DNA of 7,257 bases, taken from positions 1-7,257 of the forward strand of contig CAJMRP010000101.1 in NCBI GenBank assembly GCA_905215765.1. Direction: 5' to 3'. This DNA is from an uncultured bacterium. Its GTDB lineage: Bacteria; Actinomycetota; Coriobacteriia; Coriobacteriales; Coriobacteriaceae. The notes under the pieces were generated by a model that searched no databases, was not told where the DNA came from, and saw nothing but the letters and a program-made list of their open reading frames with translations. The position numbers were made by a program, and so were the translations under genes. Below, piece after piece: positions 1-6,140 of this stretch. Each line of letters starts with the position of its first letter. Positions within the stretch are counted from its first letter, which is position 1.

Positions 1-132
1 CTGCCGGGAATATATAGCAAGCAAGAAATATCCTAACGCGCTATTGGAGGTGCTGGACATTTCCGACGCGGAGAAGAACGCCGACAGCGCGATCAGCACG
101 ACGAGCGCGGCAAAATACCACACGATGCTCAT
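1..132 (-). CDS. N-terminus of a CNNM/DUF21-type membrane protein (hemolysin/CorC family), cut by the left edge
   Basis: Forty-four codons are visible, from an ATG at 132 to the window edge. The protein opens with a hydrophobic segment (about residues 3-21) followed by AFFSASEMS. That matches the first helix and the 'FFS-x-SE' signature of the DUF21/CNNM domain, found in CBS-domain 'hemolysin' or CorC-like proteins. Family members are membrane proteins usually linked to Mg2+ or other cation transport. The ATG overlaps the stop of the upstream chimeric gene as ATGA, so the two were probably translationally coupled. Two tandem CNNM-type genes would therefore once have stood here. After about residue 28 the sequence no longer resembles the family (a serine/arginine/leucine-rich stretch would be expected), and the DNA at 1-50 is AT-richer than its surroundings. 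The visible 3' part may therefore be divergent or joined to foreign sequence. Confidence 0.65.
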   Translation of the reverse strand, partial: MSIVWYFAALVVLIALSAFFSASEMSSTSNSALGYFLLAIYSRQ

Positions 133-1187
133 GCCGGCTCGCCCCCTTTCTCCGGGGCGGCGTCCGCGGGGGCAGCCTCGTCGGTCTCCTCCGGCAGCAG
201 GCGCACGACGAGCTTGACGATGCGCTTTTGCTTCATGTCGGAAATGCGCACGTCGAGCCGGTGATAGCGGAAGCCCTCCCGCTCGCGCGGGATGTAGGAA
301 AACTGCTCATACGTCCACTCGCCGAGCAGCTTGTAGCGCAGCTCCTCGTCGTCCTCGGGGTCGGTGTAGTCGAGCCGGTCGAACACCTCGCCGACGGTCA
401 TCTCGGCATCGACCTCGTAGCGGCCGCCGCCGAGCGGCACGAACGACTCCTCGACCACGTCGTCCTCATCCCAGATCTCGCCGACGAGCTCCTCGACGAT
501 GTCCTCCACGGTCACGATGCCGAGCGTGCCGCCGTAGTTGTCGGTGACGATGGCGAGGTTTGCCTTGCGGCTGCTCAGCTCTGGCAGCACCTCGGCGATG
601 AGGGTGCTCTGGTGCACGAACACGGGCTCGTCGAGCAGGGGGCGCACGTCCACGGCCTTGCCGCCGGCGGCAATGCACGCCTTGATGTATTTGCGGATCT
701 GCAGGATGCCGATCACATTGTCAATGCTGTCGGCATACACGGGCAGACGGCTGTGGCGCTGCTCGCGCACGTAGGCGAGAGCCGAAGCCTCGTCGGTAAA
801 CGAACCATAGGCCGCCGTCGGAATGCCCGCACGCTCCATGAGCTGCTTGGAGAACAGCTTGGAGCCCTCCATCTGGGCGCCCTCGGCACCCGGGCCAAAG
901 CAGGGAATTCCCGCCGCGCGCACGGCGTCGGCCACGCCCGCCACGAGCGGAGCCTCGGGGCCAATTACCACGAGTCCGCATCCGTGGCTCTGCGCAAACG
1001 CCGCCACGGCCGCAGGATCGCAGTCGTCGAGAACAACGTTCTCGCCGCAGCTCGCGGTGCCGCCGTTACCCGGCGCGATGTAGAGCTTGCCGGCGCGCGG
1101 TGATGCTGCGAGCTTAGCTGCCAAAGCATGCTCACGGCCGCCGCTGCCCAACAACAGGATGTCGATGGTTTGAGTGTCCGCCTTCAA
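129..1187 (-). CDS. Chimeric ORF: PurD N-terminus fused to CBS/CorC_HlyC C-terminus of a CNNM-type hemolysin
   Basis: This is a 352-codon frame. I place the start at TTG 1187 because AGGAGG lies five bases upstream and PurD-like sequence begins directly after; an open stretch extends upstream to 1355 without a comparable start. Residues 1 to about 142 are the N-terminal domain of GAR synthetase (PurD, second step of purine synthesis). They show GSGGREHALA (14-23), PGNGGT (39-44), GPEAPLVAG (76-84) and GSKLFSK (about 109-115). The ATP-grasp core and C-terminal domain, normally some 280 further residues, are missing. From about residue 143 the protein is the second half of a first CBS domain (HSRLPVY, 145-151), a second CBS domain ending in DNYGGTLGIVTVEDIVEELVG, and a CorC_HlyC domain (about 250-332) with a charged tail. 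The DUF21 membrane domain is absent. GAR synthetase activity is not expected, and the CBS/CorC half would be soluble. It could be a deletion fusion, a decaying gene or an assembly join. Confidence 0.8.
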   Translation of the reverse strand: MKADTQTIDILLLGSGGREHALAAKLAASPRAGKLYIAPGNGGTASCGENVVLDDCDPAAVAAFAQSHGCGLVVIGPEAPLVAGVADAVRAAGIPCFGPGAEGAQMEGSKLFSKQLMERAGIPTAAYGSFTDEASALAYVREQRHSRLPVYADSIDNVIGILQIRKYIKACIAAGGKAVDVRPLLDEPVFVHQSTLIAEVLPELSSRKANLAIVTDNYGGTLGIVTVEDIVEELVGEIWDEDDVVEESFVPLGGGRYEVDAEMTVGEVFDRLDYTDPEDDEELRYKLLGEWTYEQFSYIPREREGFRYHRLDVRISDMKQKRIVKLVVRLLPEETDEAAPADAAPEKGGEPA

Positions 1188-1241
1188 GGGTGCCTCCTCT
1201 ATGGATGAACGGCCCGCTCCGCGCGAGCCCTTTGCAAGCAA

Positions 1242-1283
1242 ATATACCCCTCGGCCGCCCGTCCGGGCTGCAAAGGGGTATAT
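1242..1283 (-). promoter_or_regulatory. Inverted repeat between purA and the PurD chimera (weak terminator, attenuator or operator)
   Basis: Perfect 10-bp arms, ATATACCCCT (1242-1251) and AGGGGTATAT (1274-1283), enclose 22 nt that contain a smaller GCCC/GGGC hairpin. The element sits in the 118-nt gap downstream of purA and 54 nt upstream of the chimera's TTG start. Read on the minus strand, only a short, interrupted T-run follows the second arm, so it is a poor intrinsic terminator. Its place ahead of a purine gene would suit an attenuator or operator, but I recognise no purine riboswitch. Confidence 0.4.
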
Positions 1284-1305
1284 CGCAATAACCAAATAGT
1301 CCCGA

Positions 1306-2592
1306 TTACTTCCAGAATCGGTTGATGATCTGCTCGCGACCAGCGCCAACGCCAATGAACGTCACGCGGGTGTGTGCCAGATCCTCGATAAACGCCACGT
1401 AGTCCTGAGCCTCCTGCGGCAGCTCCTCAAAGCTGCGGCAGCCGGTGATATCGCACTTCCAGCCAGGAAGCTCCTCGTAGATGGGCTTGGCGTGCTCAAA
1501 GCGAACCTGATGCTCGGGCACGCTGGTATAGCGCTCACCATCGACGTCGTAGGCCACGCACACCTTGATGGTGTCGAAAGCCGAAAGCACGTCGAGCTTG
1601 GTCATGGCGATATCGGTGAGGCCGTTGACGCGCGAGGCGTAGTTGGCGATGGGGCCGTCGAACCAGCCGCAGCGACGACGGCGACCGGTGGTCACGCCGT
1701 ACTCGTAGCCCTCCTCGGTCAGCGTGTGACCGGCCTCGGACTCATAGGAAAGCTCGGTGGGCATGGGGCCCGAACCGACGCGGGTGATATAGGCCTTCAT
1801 GACGCCCAGTACGCGGTCGACGTTCTTCATACCGACGCCGGAGCCGGTGATGGCGCCGCCGGCGGTGCAGTTGGAAGACGTCACGTACGGATAGGTACCG
1901 TGGTCGATGTCGAGCAGCGTCGCCTGGGCGCCCTCAAACAGCAGGTCCTTGCCCTCGTCAATCATGTTGTTGAGCAGCAGACTCGTCTCGGTGATGTAGG
2001 GACGCAGGCGCTCGGCCATCGGCAGGTACTCGTCGCAAATCTGGTCCACGGTGTAGGTGGGCAGATTGTAGATGAGCTCGAGCTCGGGGTTCACGCGGGC
2101 GAGAGCGGTCTCCAGCTTGTCGCGGAACAGCGTCTCGTCCAGCAAGTCCTGCATGCGCAGACCAATGCGGGCCATCTTGTCCTGATAGCACGGACCGATA
2201 CCGCGCTTGGTGGTACCGATGTTCTTCTTGCCGAGCTTCTGCTCAAAGGCGCCATCCAGATCAATGTGGTACGGCATGATGACATGCGCGTTTCCGCTAA
2301 TCTTGAGGTTCTTGGTGGTGATGCCGTCGGCCTCGAACATGTCGATCTCCTCAAGGACAACCTTGGGGTTGACGACGCAGCCGTTACCGATCACCGACGC
2401 GTGGTCGGAATACATGATGCCGGAGGGCACCTGGTGCAGGCCGTACTTCTTGCCGTTGACGACGATGGTGTGACCGGCGTTGTTGCCGCCCGAGTAGCGC
2501 ACGACGGCATCGAAGTCGCCGGCGACCAGATCGCAAATCTTACCCTTGCCCTCATCGCCCCACTGGGCACCGACCAAAACGGTTGACGGCAT
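1306..2592 (-). CDS. purA: Adenylosuccinate synthetase
   Basis: PurA makes adenylosuccinate from IMP and aspartate with GTP hydrolysis, the committed step to AMP, in the cytosol. The 428-residue product has the usual full length. Landmarks are WGDEGKGK (11-18, phosphate loop with catalytic Asp13), GGNNAGHT (35-42, catalytic His41), NIGTTKRGIGP (124-134), GTYPYVTSSN (232-241), TTGRRRRCGW (301-310, substrate-binding loop), TKLDVL (331-336) and GVGAGRE near the C-terminus (414-420, guanine pocket). All key residues look intact. The ATG at 2592 follows AAGGAG at normal spacing. It lies 93 nt after dnaB, an order also known in Firmicutes, and has its own probable promoter in that gap. The next gene downstream begins as purD, another purine gene, which makes the loss of most of purD there more striking. 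Confidence 0.98.
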   Translation of the reverse strand: MPSTVLVGAQWGDEGKGKICDLVAGDFDAVVRYSGGNNAGHTIVVNGKKYGLHQVPSGIMYSDHASVIGNGCVVNPKVVLEEIDMFEADGITTKNLKISGNAHVIMPYHIDLDGAFEQKLGKKNIGTTKRGIGPCYQDKMARIGLRMQDLLDETLFRDKLETALARVNPELELIYNLPTYTVDQICDEYLPMAERLRPYITETSLLLNNMIDEGKDLLFEGAQATLLDIDHGTYPYVTSSNCTAGGAITGSGVGMKNVDRVLGVMKAYITRVGSGPMPTELSYESEAGHTLTEEGYEYGVTTGRRRRCGWFDGPIANYASRVNGLTDIAMTKLDVLSAFDTIKVCVAYDVDGERYTSVPEHQVRFEHAKPIYEELPGWKCDITGCRSFEELPQEAQDYVAFIEDLAHTRVTFIGVGAGREQIINRFWK

Positions 2593-2658
2593 GTTTACTC
2601 CTTACATTCATGGACTGTCTACGCACCACGCCGGCACGCAGAAGCACAAAACATTCCC

Positions 2659-2687
2659 AGTATACCCGTGCAACGGGCGCCTGTCCT
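2659..2687 (-). promoter_or_regulatory. Probable sigma70-type promoter for purA
   Basis: On the minus strand AGGACA (2687-2682) and TATACT (2664-2659) are separated by exactly 17 nt. The -10 matches five of six consensus positions and the -35 four of six. The -35 overlaps the last two bases of the dnaB TAG stop codon. Transcription from here would give purA a leader of roughly 60 nt, uncoupling it from dnaB. Confidence 0.55.
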
Positions 2688-4077
2688 ACTCCTCGGCATG
2701 CGCCCCATCAAGCTCATAGAACTTGGTGGATGCCGGCAGGAACATCAGGTCGACGTCGCCGATCGGGCCCGAACGGTTCTTGGCCACGACGATACGCGTA
2801 ACGCCCTCGTCGGGTCGATCGTCGCGCGAGGCCTCGGCCTCGTCGGCGGAACGGTCCAAGAACATAACGATATCGGCGTCCTGCTCGATGGAGCCCGATT
2901 CACGAAGGTCGGAAAGCTGCGGGCGCTTGCCGGTACGGGATTCGACCTGACGTGAGAGCTGCGACAGCGCGATGAGCGGGATCTTGAGCTCCTTGGCCAT
3001 GATCTTCAAACCACGCGACATCTCCGAAACCTCGACGGTACGGCTCTCGGAACGACGGCCCGGCGGAGGACTCACCAGCTGCAGGTAGTCCAGGATGATG
3101 ATTGCCTTCTCCTTGTTATGGAGCATGCGGCGGCTCTTGGCGCGAATCTCGGTCACTGTGGTGCCGGGCGTATCGTCAATCAGAATATCGAGCTTGGACA
3201 AGGTCTGCGTGGCCTCGTTGATATTGGCCCACTGCTCGGGGCTGATGCGGCCCATGCGGAAGTCACTGATCGAGATCATGGCGTAGGCGCAAATCAGACG
3301 CTGGGCAATTTCCTTGCCCGACATCTCCAGCGAGAAGAAGCCGACGGTATAACCAGCAGCGGCAGCGTTGAGCGCCAGATTCAGAGCGAACGACGTCTTA
3401 CCCACGGCAGGACGGGCACCGATGATGATGAGCTGGCCTTCGCGAAAACCCATGAGCATGCGGTCGAGCGACGGGAAGCCCGTGGGCACGCCCGCAGCCT
3501 GGCCACCGGCCTGGCACACTTCCTCGGCCTCGTTATAGGCCTCGACCATAAACTCGGTCAGCGTCTTGTAGCTCGACTTGACCTCGCGTGCCGTGACCTT
3601 GAGCAGCTTGCTCTCGGCCAGCTCGACAACCTCTTTGGTGTCGGTGGGGGCGTTATATGCCAGCGCGTTGATCTCGTTGGTGGCGCCGATCAGCTCACGC
3701 AGCATCGAATCGCGGCGAACGATGGCGGCATGGTGCTGCCAGTTGACGAGCGACAGGGTCTGACCCATCAACTCCAAAATGTACGCTTCGCCGCCCACGG
3801 CATCGAGCTTGTTGATGCTTCGCAGGTAATCGATCAGCGAGATGGAGTCGATGGGAATGCGGCTGTTGTACATATCGACCATCGCGGTATAGATGGTCTT
3901 ATGAATGGGCCGGTAGAAGTCATCGGGCTGCAGCTCGACCTGGGCCTCCTCGACCACCTCGGGCGATAGCAGCATAGCGGCCAGTACATTGGCCTCTGCA
4001 TCTTGGTTTTGGGGAAGACCCAACTTTGAGCCGCGGTCCTCAACCGTCAGCCCGGTCTCCCTATCGTCATATGCCAT
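2686..4077 (-). CDS. dnaB: Replicative DNA helicase DnaB
   Basis: DnaB is the hexameric 5'-3' helicase that unwinds DNA at the replication fork. With the start at ATG 4077 the product has 463 residues, a normal length. I prefer this start because GAGG lies about seven bases upstream; in-frame ATGs at 4083 and 4089 lack a comparable site. The N-terminal helical domain begins with PQNQDAEANVLAAML (about 22-36). The RecA-like domain carries Walker A GARPAVGKT (220-228), the catalytic-Glu segment SLEM (249-252), Walker B LDYLQL (329-334), LSQLSRQVE (about 371-379), and KNRSGPIG (433-440) with the lysine/arginine-finger residues. No intein or insertion interrupts it. The gene follows the rplI terminator by about 150 nt, so it probably has its own promoter, though I see no convincing -35/-10 pair. 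purA follows on the same strand. Confidence 0.97.
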   Translation of the reverse strand: MAYDDRETGLTVEDRGSKLGLPQNQDAEANVLAAMLLSPEVVEEAQVELQPDDFYRPIHKTIYTAMVDMYNSRIPIDSISLIDYLRSINKLDAVGGEAYILELMGQTLSLVNWQHHAAIVRRDSMLRELIGATNEINALAYNAPTDTKEVVELAESKLLKVTAREVKSSYKTLTEFMVEAYNEAEEVCQAGGQAAGVPTGFPSLDRMLMGFREGQLIIIGARPAVGKTSFALNLALNAAAAGYTVGFFSLEMSGKEIAQRLICAYAMISISDFRMGRISPEQWANINEATQTLSKLDILIDDTPGTTVTEIRAKSRRMLHNKEKAIIILDYLQLVSPPPGRRSESRTVEVSEMSRGLKIMAKELKIPLIALSQLSRQVESRTGKRPQLSDLRESGSIEQDADIVMFLDRSADEAEASRDDRPDEGVTRIVVAKNRSGPIGDVDLMFLPASTKFYELDGAHAEE

Positions 4078-4178
4078 GAGCATCCTCATTCATATCGCTT
4101 GCGAGCATCCATAGTATCATCCACGGTCCCAAAACACGCCGCACGCGGCCAATCATCACCGAACCAAACGGATGAACG

Positions 4179-4194
4179 GTCCTGTACACAGGAC
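4179..4194. promoter_or_regulatory. 7-2-7 palindrome upstream of dnaB, possible operator
   Basis: GTCCTGT-AC-ACAGGAC is a perfect inverted repeat with 7-bp arms and a 2-bp centre, and contains TGTACA. It lies about 100 bp upstream of the dnaB start and about 35 bp beyond the rplI terminator stem. No T-run follows on either strand, so it is not a terminator. The short centre suits a dimeric DNA-binding protein rather than an RNA hairpin. The regulator is unknown. Confidence 0.35.
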
Positions 4195-4230
4195 TTCGAC
4201 GCGACGTTCACTATGACACTCACTCAGCGC

Positions 4231-4270
4231 AAAAAAACAAAAGGGCGCCCTGGTTTCCCAGAGCGCCCTT
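4231..4270 (-). terminator. Rho-independent terminator of the rpsF-ssb-rpsR-rplI operon
   Basis: Read on the minus strand, AAGGGCGCTCTGG and CCAGGGCGCCCTT form a 13-bp stem with one T.G wobble, closed by a GAAA tetraloop (plus-strand arms 4241-4253 and 4258-4270). It is followed by a T-rich tract interrupted by one G. It starts about 30 nt after the rplI stop, the expected place for the end of this ribosomal operon. Confidence 0.92.
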
Positions 4271-4302
4271 CTTAGAACAAGATTGTTGCGTTGCAGCAAA
4301 TG

Positions 4303-4842
4303 CTACTCGGCAGCAGCCTCAGTCTCGACCTCGGCGGTCTCGGCCTCGGCGACCTCAGCGGCCTCCTCGACCTCAGCCTCGGCAGCGAGCTCCTCGGCGG
4401 TAACGCCGACGAGAACGACAACCTCGGCCTTGATCTCGCGGTACAGCGAGATGGCAACGGTGTGGGCACCGGCAACCTTGATGGGCTTACCGAGCTCGAC
4501 GCGCTTACGGTCGATGTCCATACCGAGCTGAGCCTTGATGGCATCAGCGATCATAGCGGCGGTAACGGAGCCAAAGAGGATGCCCTCGTCGCCGACCTTG
4601 ACGTCAACGGTGACCGTCTTGCCCTCGAAGGCAGCCTTGGTCTCGTTGGCGGTAGCCAGACGGACGGCCTCGCGCTTGGCGATGTTGTTGCGACGCTCGT
4701 CAAGCTGCTTGAGGTTGCCCTTGGTGGCGGCAACAGCGAGCTTCTTGGGGAACAGGAAGTTCTCAGCGTAACCCTGAGCGACCTCTACGACGTCACCCTC
4801 GCCGCCCTTGCCCTTGATCTCATCGAGAAGAATAACCTTCAT
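4303..4842 (-). CDS. rplI: 50S ribosomal protein bL9 with an acidic C-terminal tail
   Basis: bL9 binds 23S rRNA at the base of the L1 stalk and helps keep reading frame. The product has 179 residues against roughly 150 usual for the family. Residues 1-50 form the N-domain (MKVILLDEIKGKGGEGDVV, then GYAENFLFP at 24-32). The C-domain runs to about 147 and includes GILFGSVT (87-94). Beyond it, residues 149-179 are almost only Ala, Glu, Val and Thr, with no basic residue, and look disordered. The ATG at 4842 is preceded by a GGGAG-type site and begins 15 nt after the rpsR stop, so coupling is likely. It is the last gene before the terminator. Confidence 0.97.
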   Translation of the reverse strand: MKVILLDEIKGKGGEGDVVEVAQGYAENFLFPKKLAVAATKGNLKQLDERRNNIAKREAVRLATANETKAAFEGKTVTVDVKVGDEGILFGSVTAAMIADAIKAQLGMDIDRKRVELGKPIKVAGAHTVAISLYREIKAEVVVLVGVTAEELAAEAEVEEAAEVAEAETAEVETEAAAE

Positions 4843-4857
4843 GATGTGTCTCCCTTC

Positions 4858-5124
4858 TTAGCCGCGGTCGCGGTTGCCACGAGAGGAAACCACGGGGACG
4901 GTATACGGCAGGAGAGCCATCTCGCGGGCGCGCTTGATGGCGTTGGCGATGTCATGCTGATGCTGCGTGCAAGCGCCAGTGACGCGACGGGGCTTGATCT
5001 TGCCACGGTCGGTCATGTACTTACGGAGAAGCTGAGTGTCCTTATAGTCGATGAACTCAGTGTTCTCCTTGCAGAACTGGCAGTACTTACGACGCGGCTG
5101 ACGTGCAGAAAAATCATTAGCCAT
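4858..5124 (-). CDS. rpsR: 30S ribosomal protein bS18, cysteine-containing form
   Basis: bS18 pairs with bS6 on the platform of the 30S subunit. The 88-residue product starts at ATG 5124, where the conserved sequence (MANDFSARQPRRKYCQFC) begins; an upstream in-frame ATG at 5175 would add 17 unconserved residues that come from the intergenic hairpin. Conserved blocks are YKDTQLLRKYMTDRGKI (27-43), RRVTGACTQHQHDIA (about 46-60) and REMALLPY. Cys15, Cys18 and Cys52 with His55 give CxxC and CxxH motifs, the pattern of the 'C+' zinc-binding form of S18, so a bound Zn2+ is likely. The ribosome-binding site is a modest AAAGG. The gene lies 72 nt after ssb, with a strong hairpin in between, and 15 nt before rplI. 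Confidence 0.97.
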   Translation of the reverse strand: MANDFSARQPRRKYCQFCKENTEFIDYKDTQLLRKYMTDRGKIKPRRVTGACTQHQHDIANAIKRAREMALLPYTVPVVSSRGNRDRG

Positions 5125-5143
5125 GTCAAAATACCTTTCATTT

Positions 5144-5169
5144 GGCAACTTCGGCGAACCGAAGCCGCC
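5144..5169 (-). promoter_or_regulatory. Stable RNA hairpin in the ssb-rpsR gap
   Basis: On the minus strand GGCGGCTTCGG, a TTCG loop and CCGAAGTTGCC form an 11-bp stem in which two pairs are G.U wobbles. The same positions are A.C mismatches in a plus-strand transcript, so the structure favours the minus-strand mRNA, which is the coding sense here. No T-run follows, so it is not a standard terminator. It ends about 20 nt before the rpsR start and could set processing, stability or rpsR translation. Confidence 0.55.
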
Positions 5170-5196
5170 TCTCACTCAAAAATAGGTGAACAACCC

Positions 5197-5649
5197 TTAG
5201 AACGGGATGTCCTCATCGTAGACGTCGACCGCGGGCGGCGTAGCCACCGGTGCGGCAGGACGTGCTGCGGGCGCGGGAGCTGCGGGGGCGTAACCGCCCT
5301 GATCGTAGCCACCCTGGCCACCACGGGAGCTCATAAACTCGATCTCATCGACGATGACCTCAAGCTTGCTCCGGCGCTGGCCGTCGCGCTCCCAAGAGCT
5401 GTAGCGCAGCTTGCCCTCGATCGCGACCTTGTTTCCCTTTGCCAGGAAACGGCTCACGGCCTCGGCGCGGGTGCCGAACATGGTGCAGTCGACAAAGTTG
5501 GGATAGTCCTCCCACTCGCCAGTCTGCGCGTTGCGGCGACGATCGTTCACGGCGACGCCAAAGGACAGAACCTGGGTTCCGCCGGCGGTGGCGCGCAGCT
5601 CGGGATCGCGGGTGAGGTTACCGGTGATGTTCACTCGATTGATGCTCAT
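5197..5649 (-). CDS. ssb: Single-stranded DNA-binding protein SSB
   Basis: SSB coats single-stranded DNA during replication, repair and recombination and recruits partners through its C-terminal tip. The 150-residue product has an OB fold at about 1-105, opening with INRVNITGNLTRDPELR and including FVDCTMFGTRAEAVSRFLAKG. A Gly/Gln/Ala/Pro-rich disordered linker follows (about 108-141), then the acidic tip DEDIPF (145-150), which matches the family's partner-binding tail. The ATG at 5649 has an AGAGGAG site upstream. It sits between rpsF and rpsR, the standard arrangement, so it is co-transcribed with them. Its neighbour dnaB also acts at the fork. Confidence 0.98.
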   Translation of the reverse strand: MSINRVNITGNLTRDPELRATAGGTQVLSFGVAVNDRRRNAQTGEWEDYPNFVDCTMFGTRAEAVSRFLAKGNKVAIEGKLRYSSWERDGQRRSKLEVIVDEIEFMSSRGGQGGYDQGGYAPAAPAPAARPAAPVATPPAVDVYDEDIPF

Positions 5650-5698
5650 AACTCACTACTCTCCTCTTGGGGCACAAGCCCAGTCCAAAACGACAGTC

Positions 5699-5992
5699 TT
5701 ACTCCTGGTCGTCGCGACGGACGATCATGTGGCGGACCACAGCGTCGGTGATGCGCAGGACGCGATCAAGCTCGGCGATCTGGGTAGGATCTGCGTGGAA
5801 GTTGATGAGGGTGTAGTCACCATCGGTGAGGTCGTTGATCTCGTAGGCGAGCTTGCGCTTGCCCCACTCGTCAACGTTGTCGACCTTGCCATTACCCTCG
5901 GCGATCGTGGTATCGATGCGCTTCATGACAGCGAGACGAGTCTCGGCGTCGAGAGTGGGGTCGACGAAGAACAGCAGTTCATAAGCCTTCAT
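5699..5992 (-). CDS. rpsF: 30S ribosomal protein bS6
   Basis: bS6 is a 30S platform protein that binds 16S rRNA together with bS18, encoded two genes downstream. The product has 97 residues, typical for the family. It starts MKAYELLFFVDPTLDAE and contains VDNVDEWGKRKLAYEINDL and VRHMIVRR, with a short acidic end. I chose ATG 5992 because AGAGGAGG lies directly upstream and the conserved sequence begins there; the longer frame from 6013 would translate the ribosome-binding site. It is the first gene of the rpsF-ssb-rpsR-rplI operon, 49 nt ahead of ssb. Its leader contains structured elements that may mediate feedback by the S6:S18 pair. Confidence 0.97.
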   Translation of the reverse strand: MKAYELLFFVDPTLDAETRLAVMKRIDTTIAEGNGKVDNVDEWGKRKLAYEINDLTDGDYTLINFHADPTQIAELDRVLRITDAVVRHMIVRRDDQE

Positions 5993-6019
5993 TTGGTCAC
6001 CTCCTCTGGGCATAAGGCT

Positions 6020-6042
6020 CCGGGTCGTGAAGGTGCGCCCGG
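6020..6042 (-). promoter_or_regulatory. Hairpin in the rpsF leader, candidate S6:S18 autoregulatory site
   Basis: On the minus strand CCGGGCG and CG(A)CCCGG pair around an 8-nt loop. This gives seven base pairs with one bulged A, about 28 nt upstream of the rpsF start and just ahead of its ribosome-binding site. Many bacteria carry an rpsF-leader RNA structure bound by the S6:S18 complex, with a conserved CCG element. Position and CCG content fit that idea, but I could not align it to the family consensus. Confidence 0.35.
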
Positions 6043-6140
6043 GGCAGGAAAAGACTTGATTATGCTAGATCATCTTCTGCACGTGCGCATCTTCGCAGCT
6101 AGAACCTCATGAGCTCTACATAACCGCGTTATACGAACGC

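Noticed and set aside
228..1103. Long plus-strand open frame antisense to the PurD chimera
   Set aside because: It mirrors the codon bias of the minus-strand gene, has no ribosome-binding site or recognisable domain, and its composition (many His, Val, Leu, Gly) is typical of antisense frames in GC-rich DNA.
1188..1305. Purine (xpt-type) riboswitch before purD
   Set aside because: The 118-nt gap lacks the three-helix junction sequences I would expect; only a simple inverted repeat is visible.
1372..2586. 404-codon plus-strand frame opposite purA
   Set aside because: It lies entirely antisense to an intact, conserved purA and shows no family motif, so it is a compositional shadow.
3118..3969. 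283-codon plus-strand frame opposite dnaB
   Set aside because: Fully inside dnaB on the other strand, without motifs or a start signal.
4078..4178. dnaB promoter with -10 GATACT or TACTAT near 4111-4118
   Set aside because: No -35-like hexamer is found at 16-18 nt spacing, so it is not listed as a feature.
4291..5751. 486-codon plus-strand frame opposite rplI, rpsR and ssb
   Set aside because: It runs across three conserved minus-strand genes and their spacers, and its sequence is low-complexity antisense of the bL9 tail and SSB linker.
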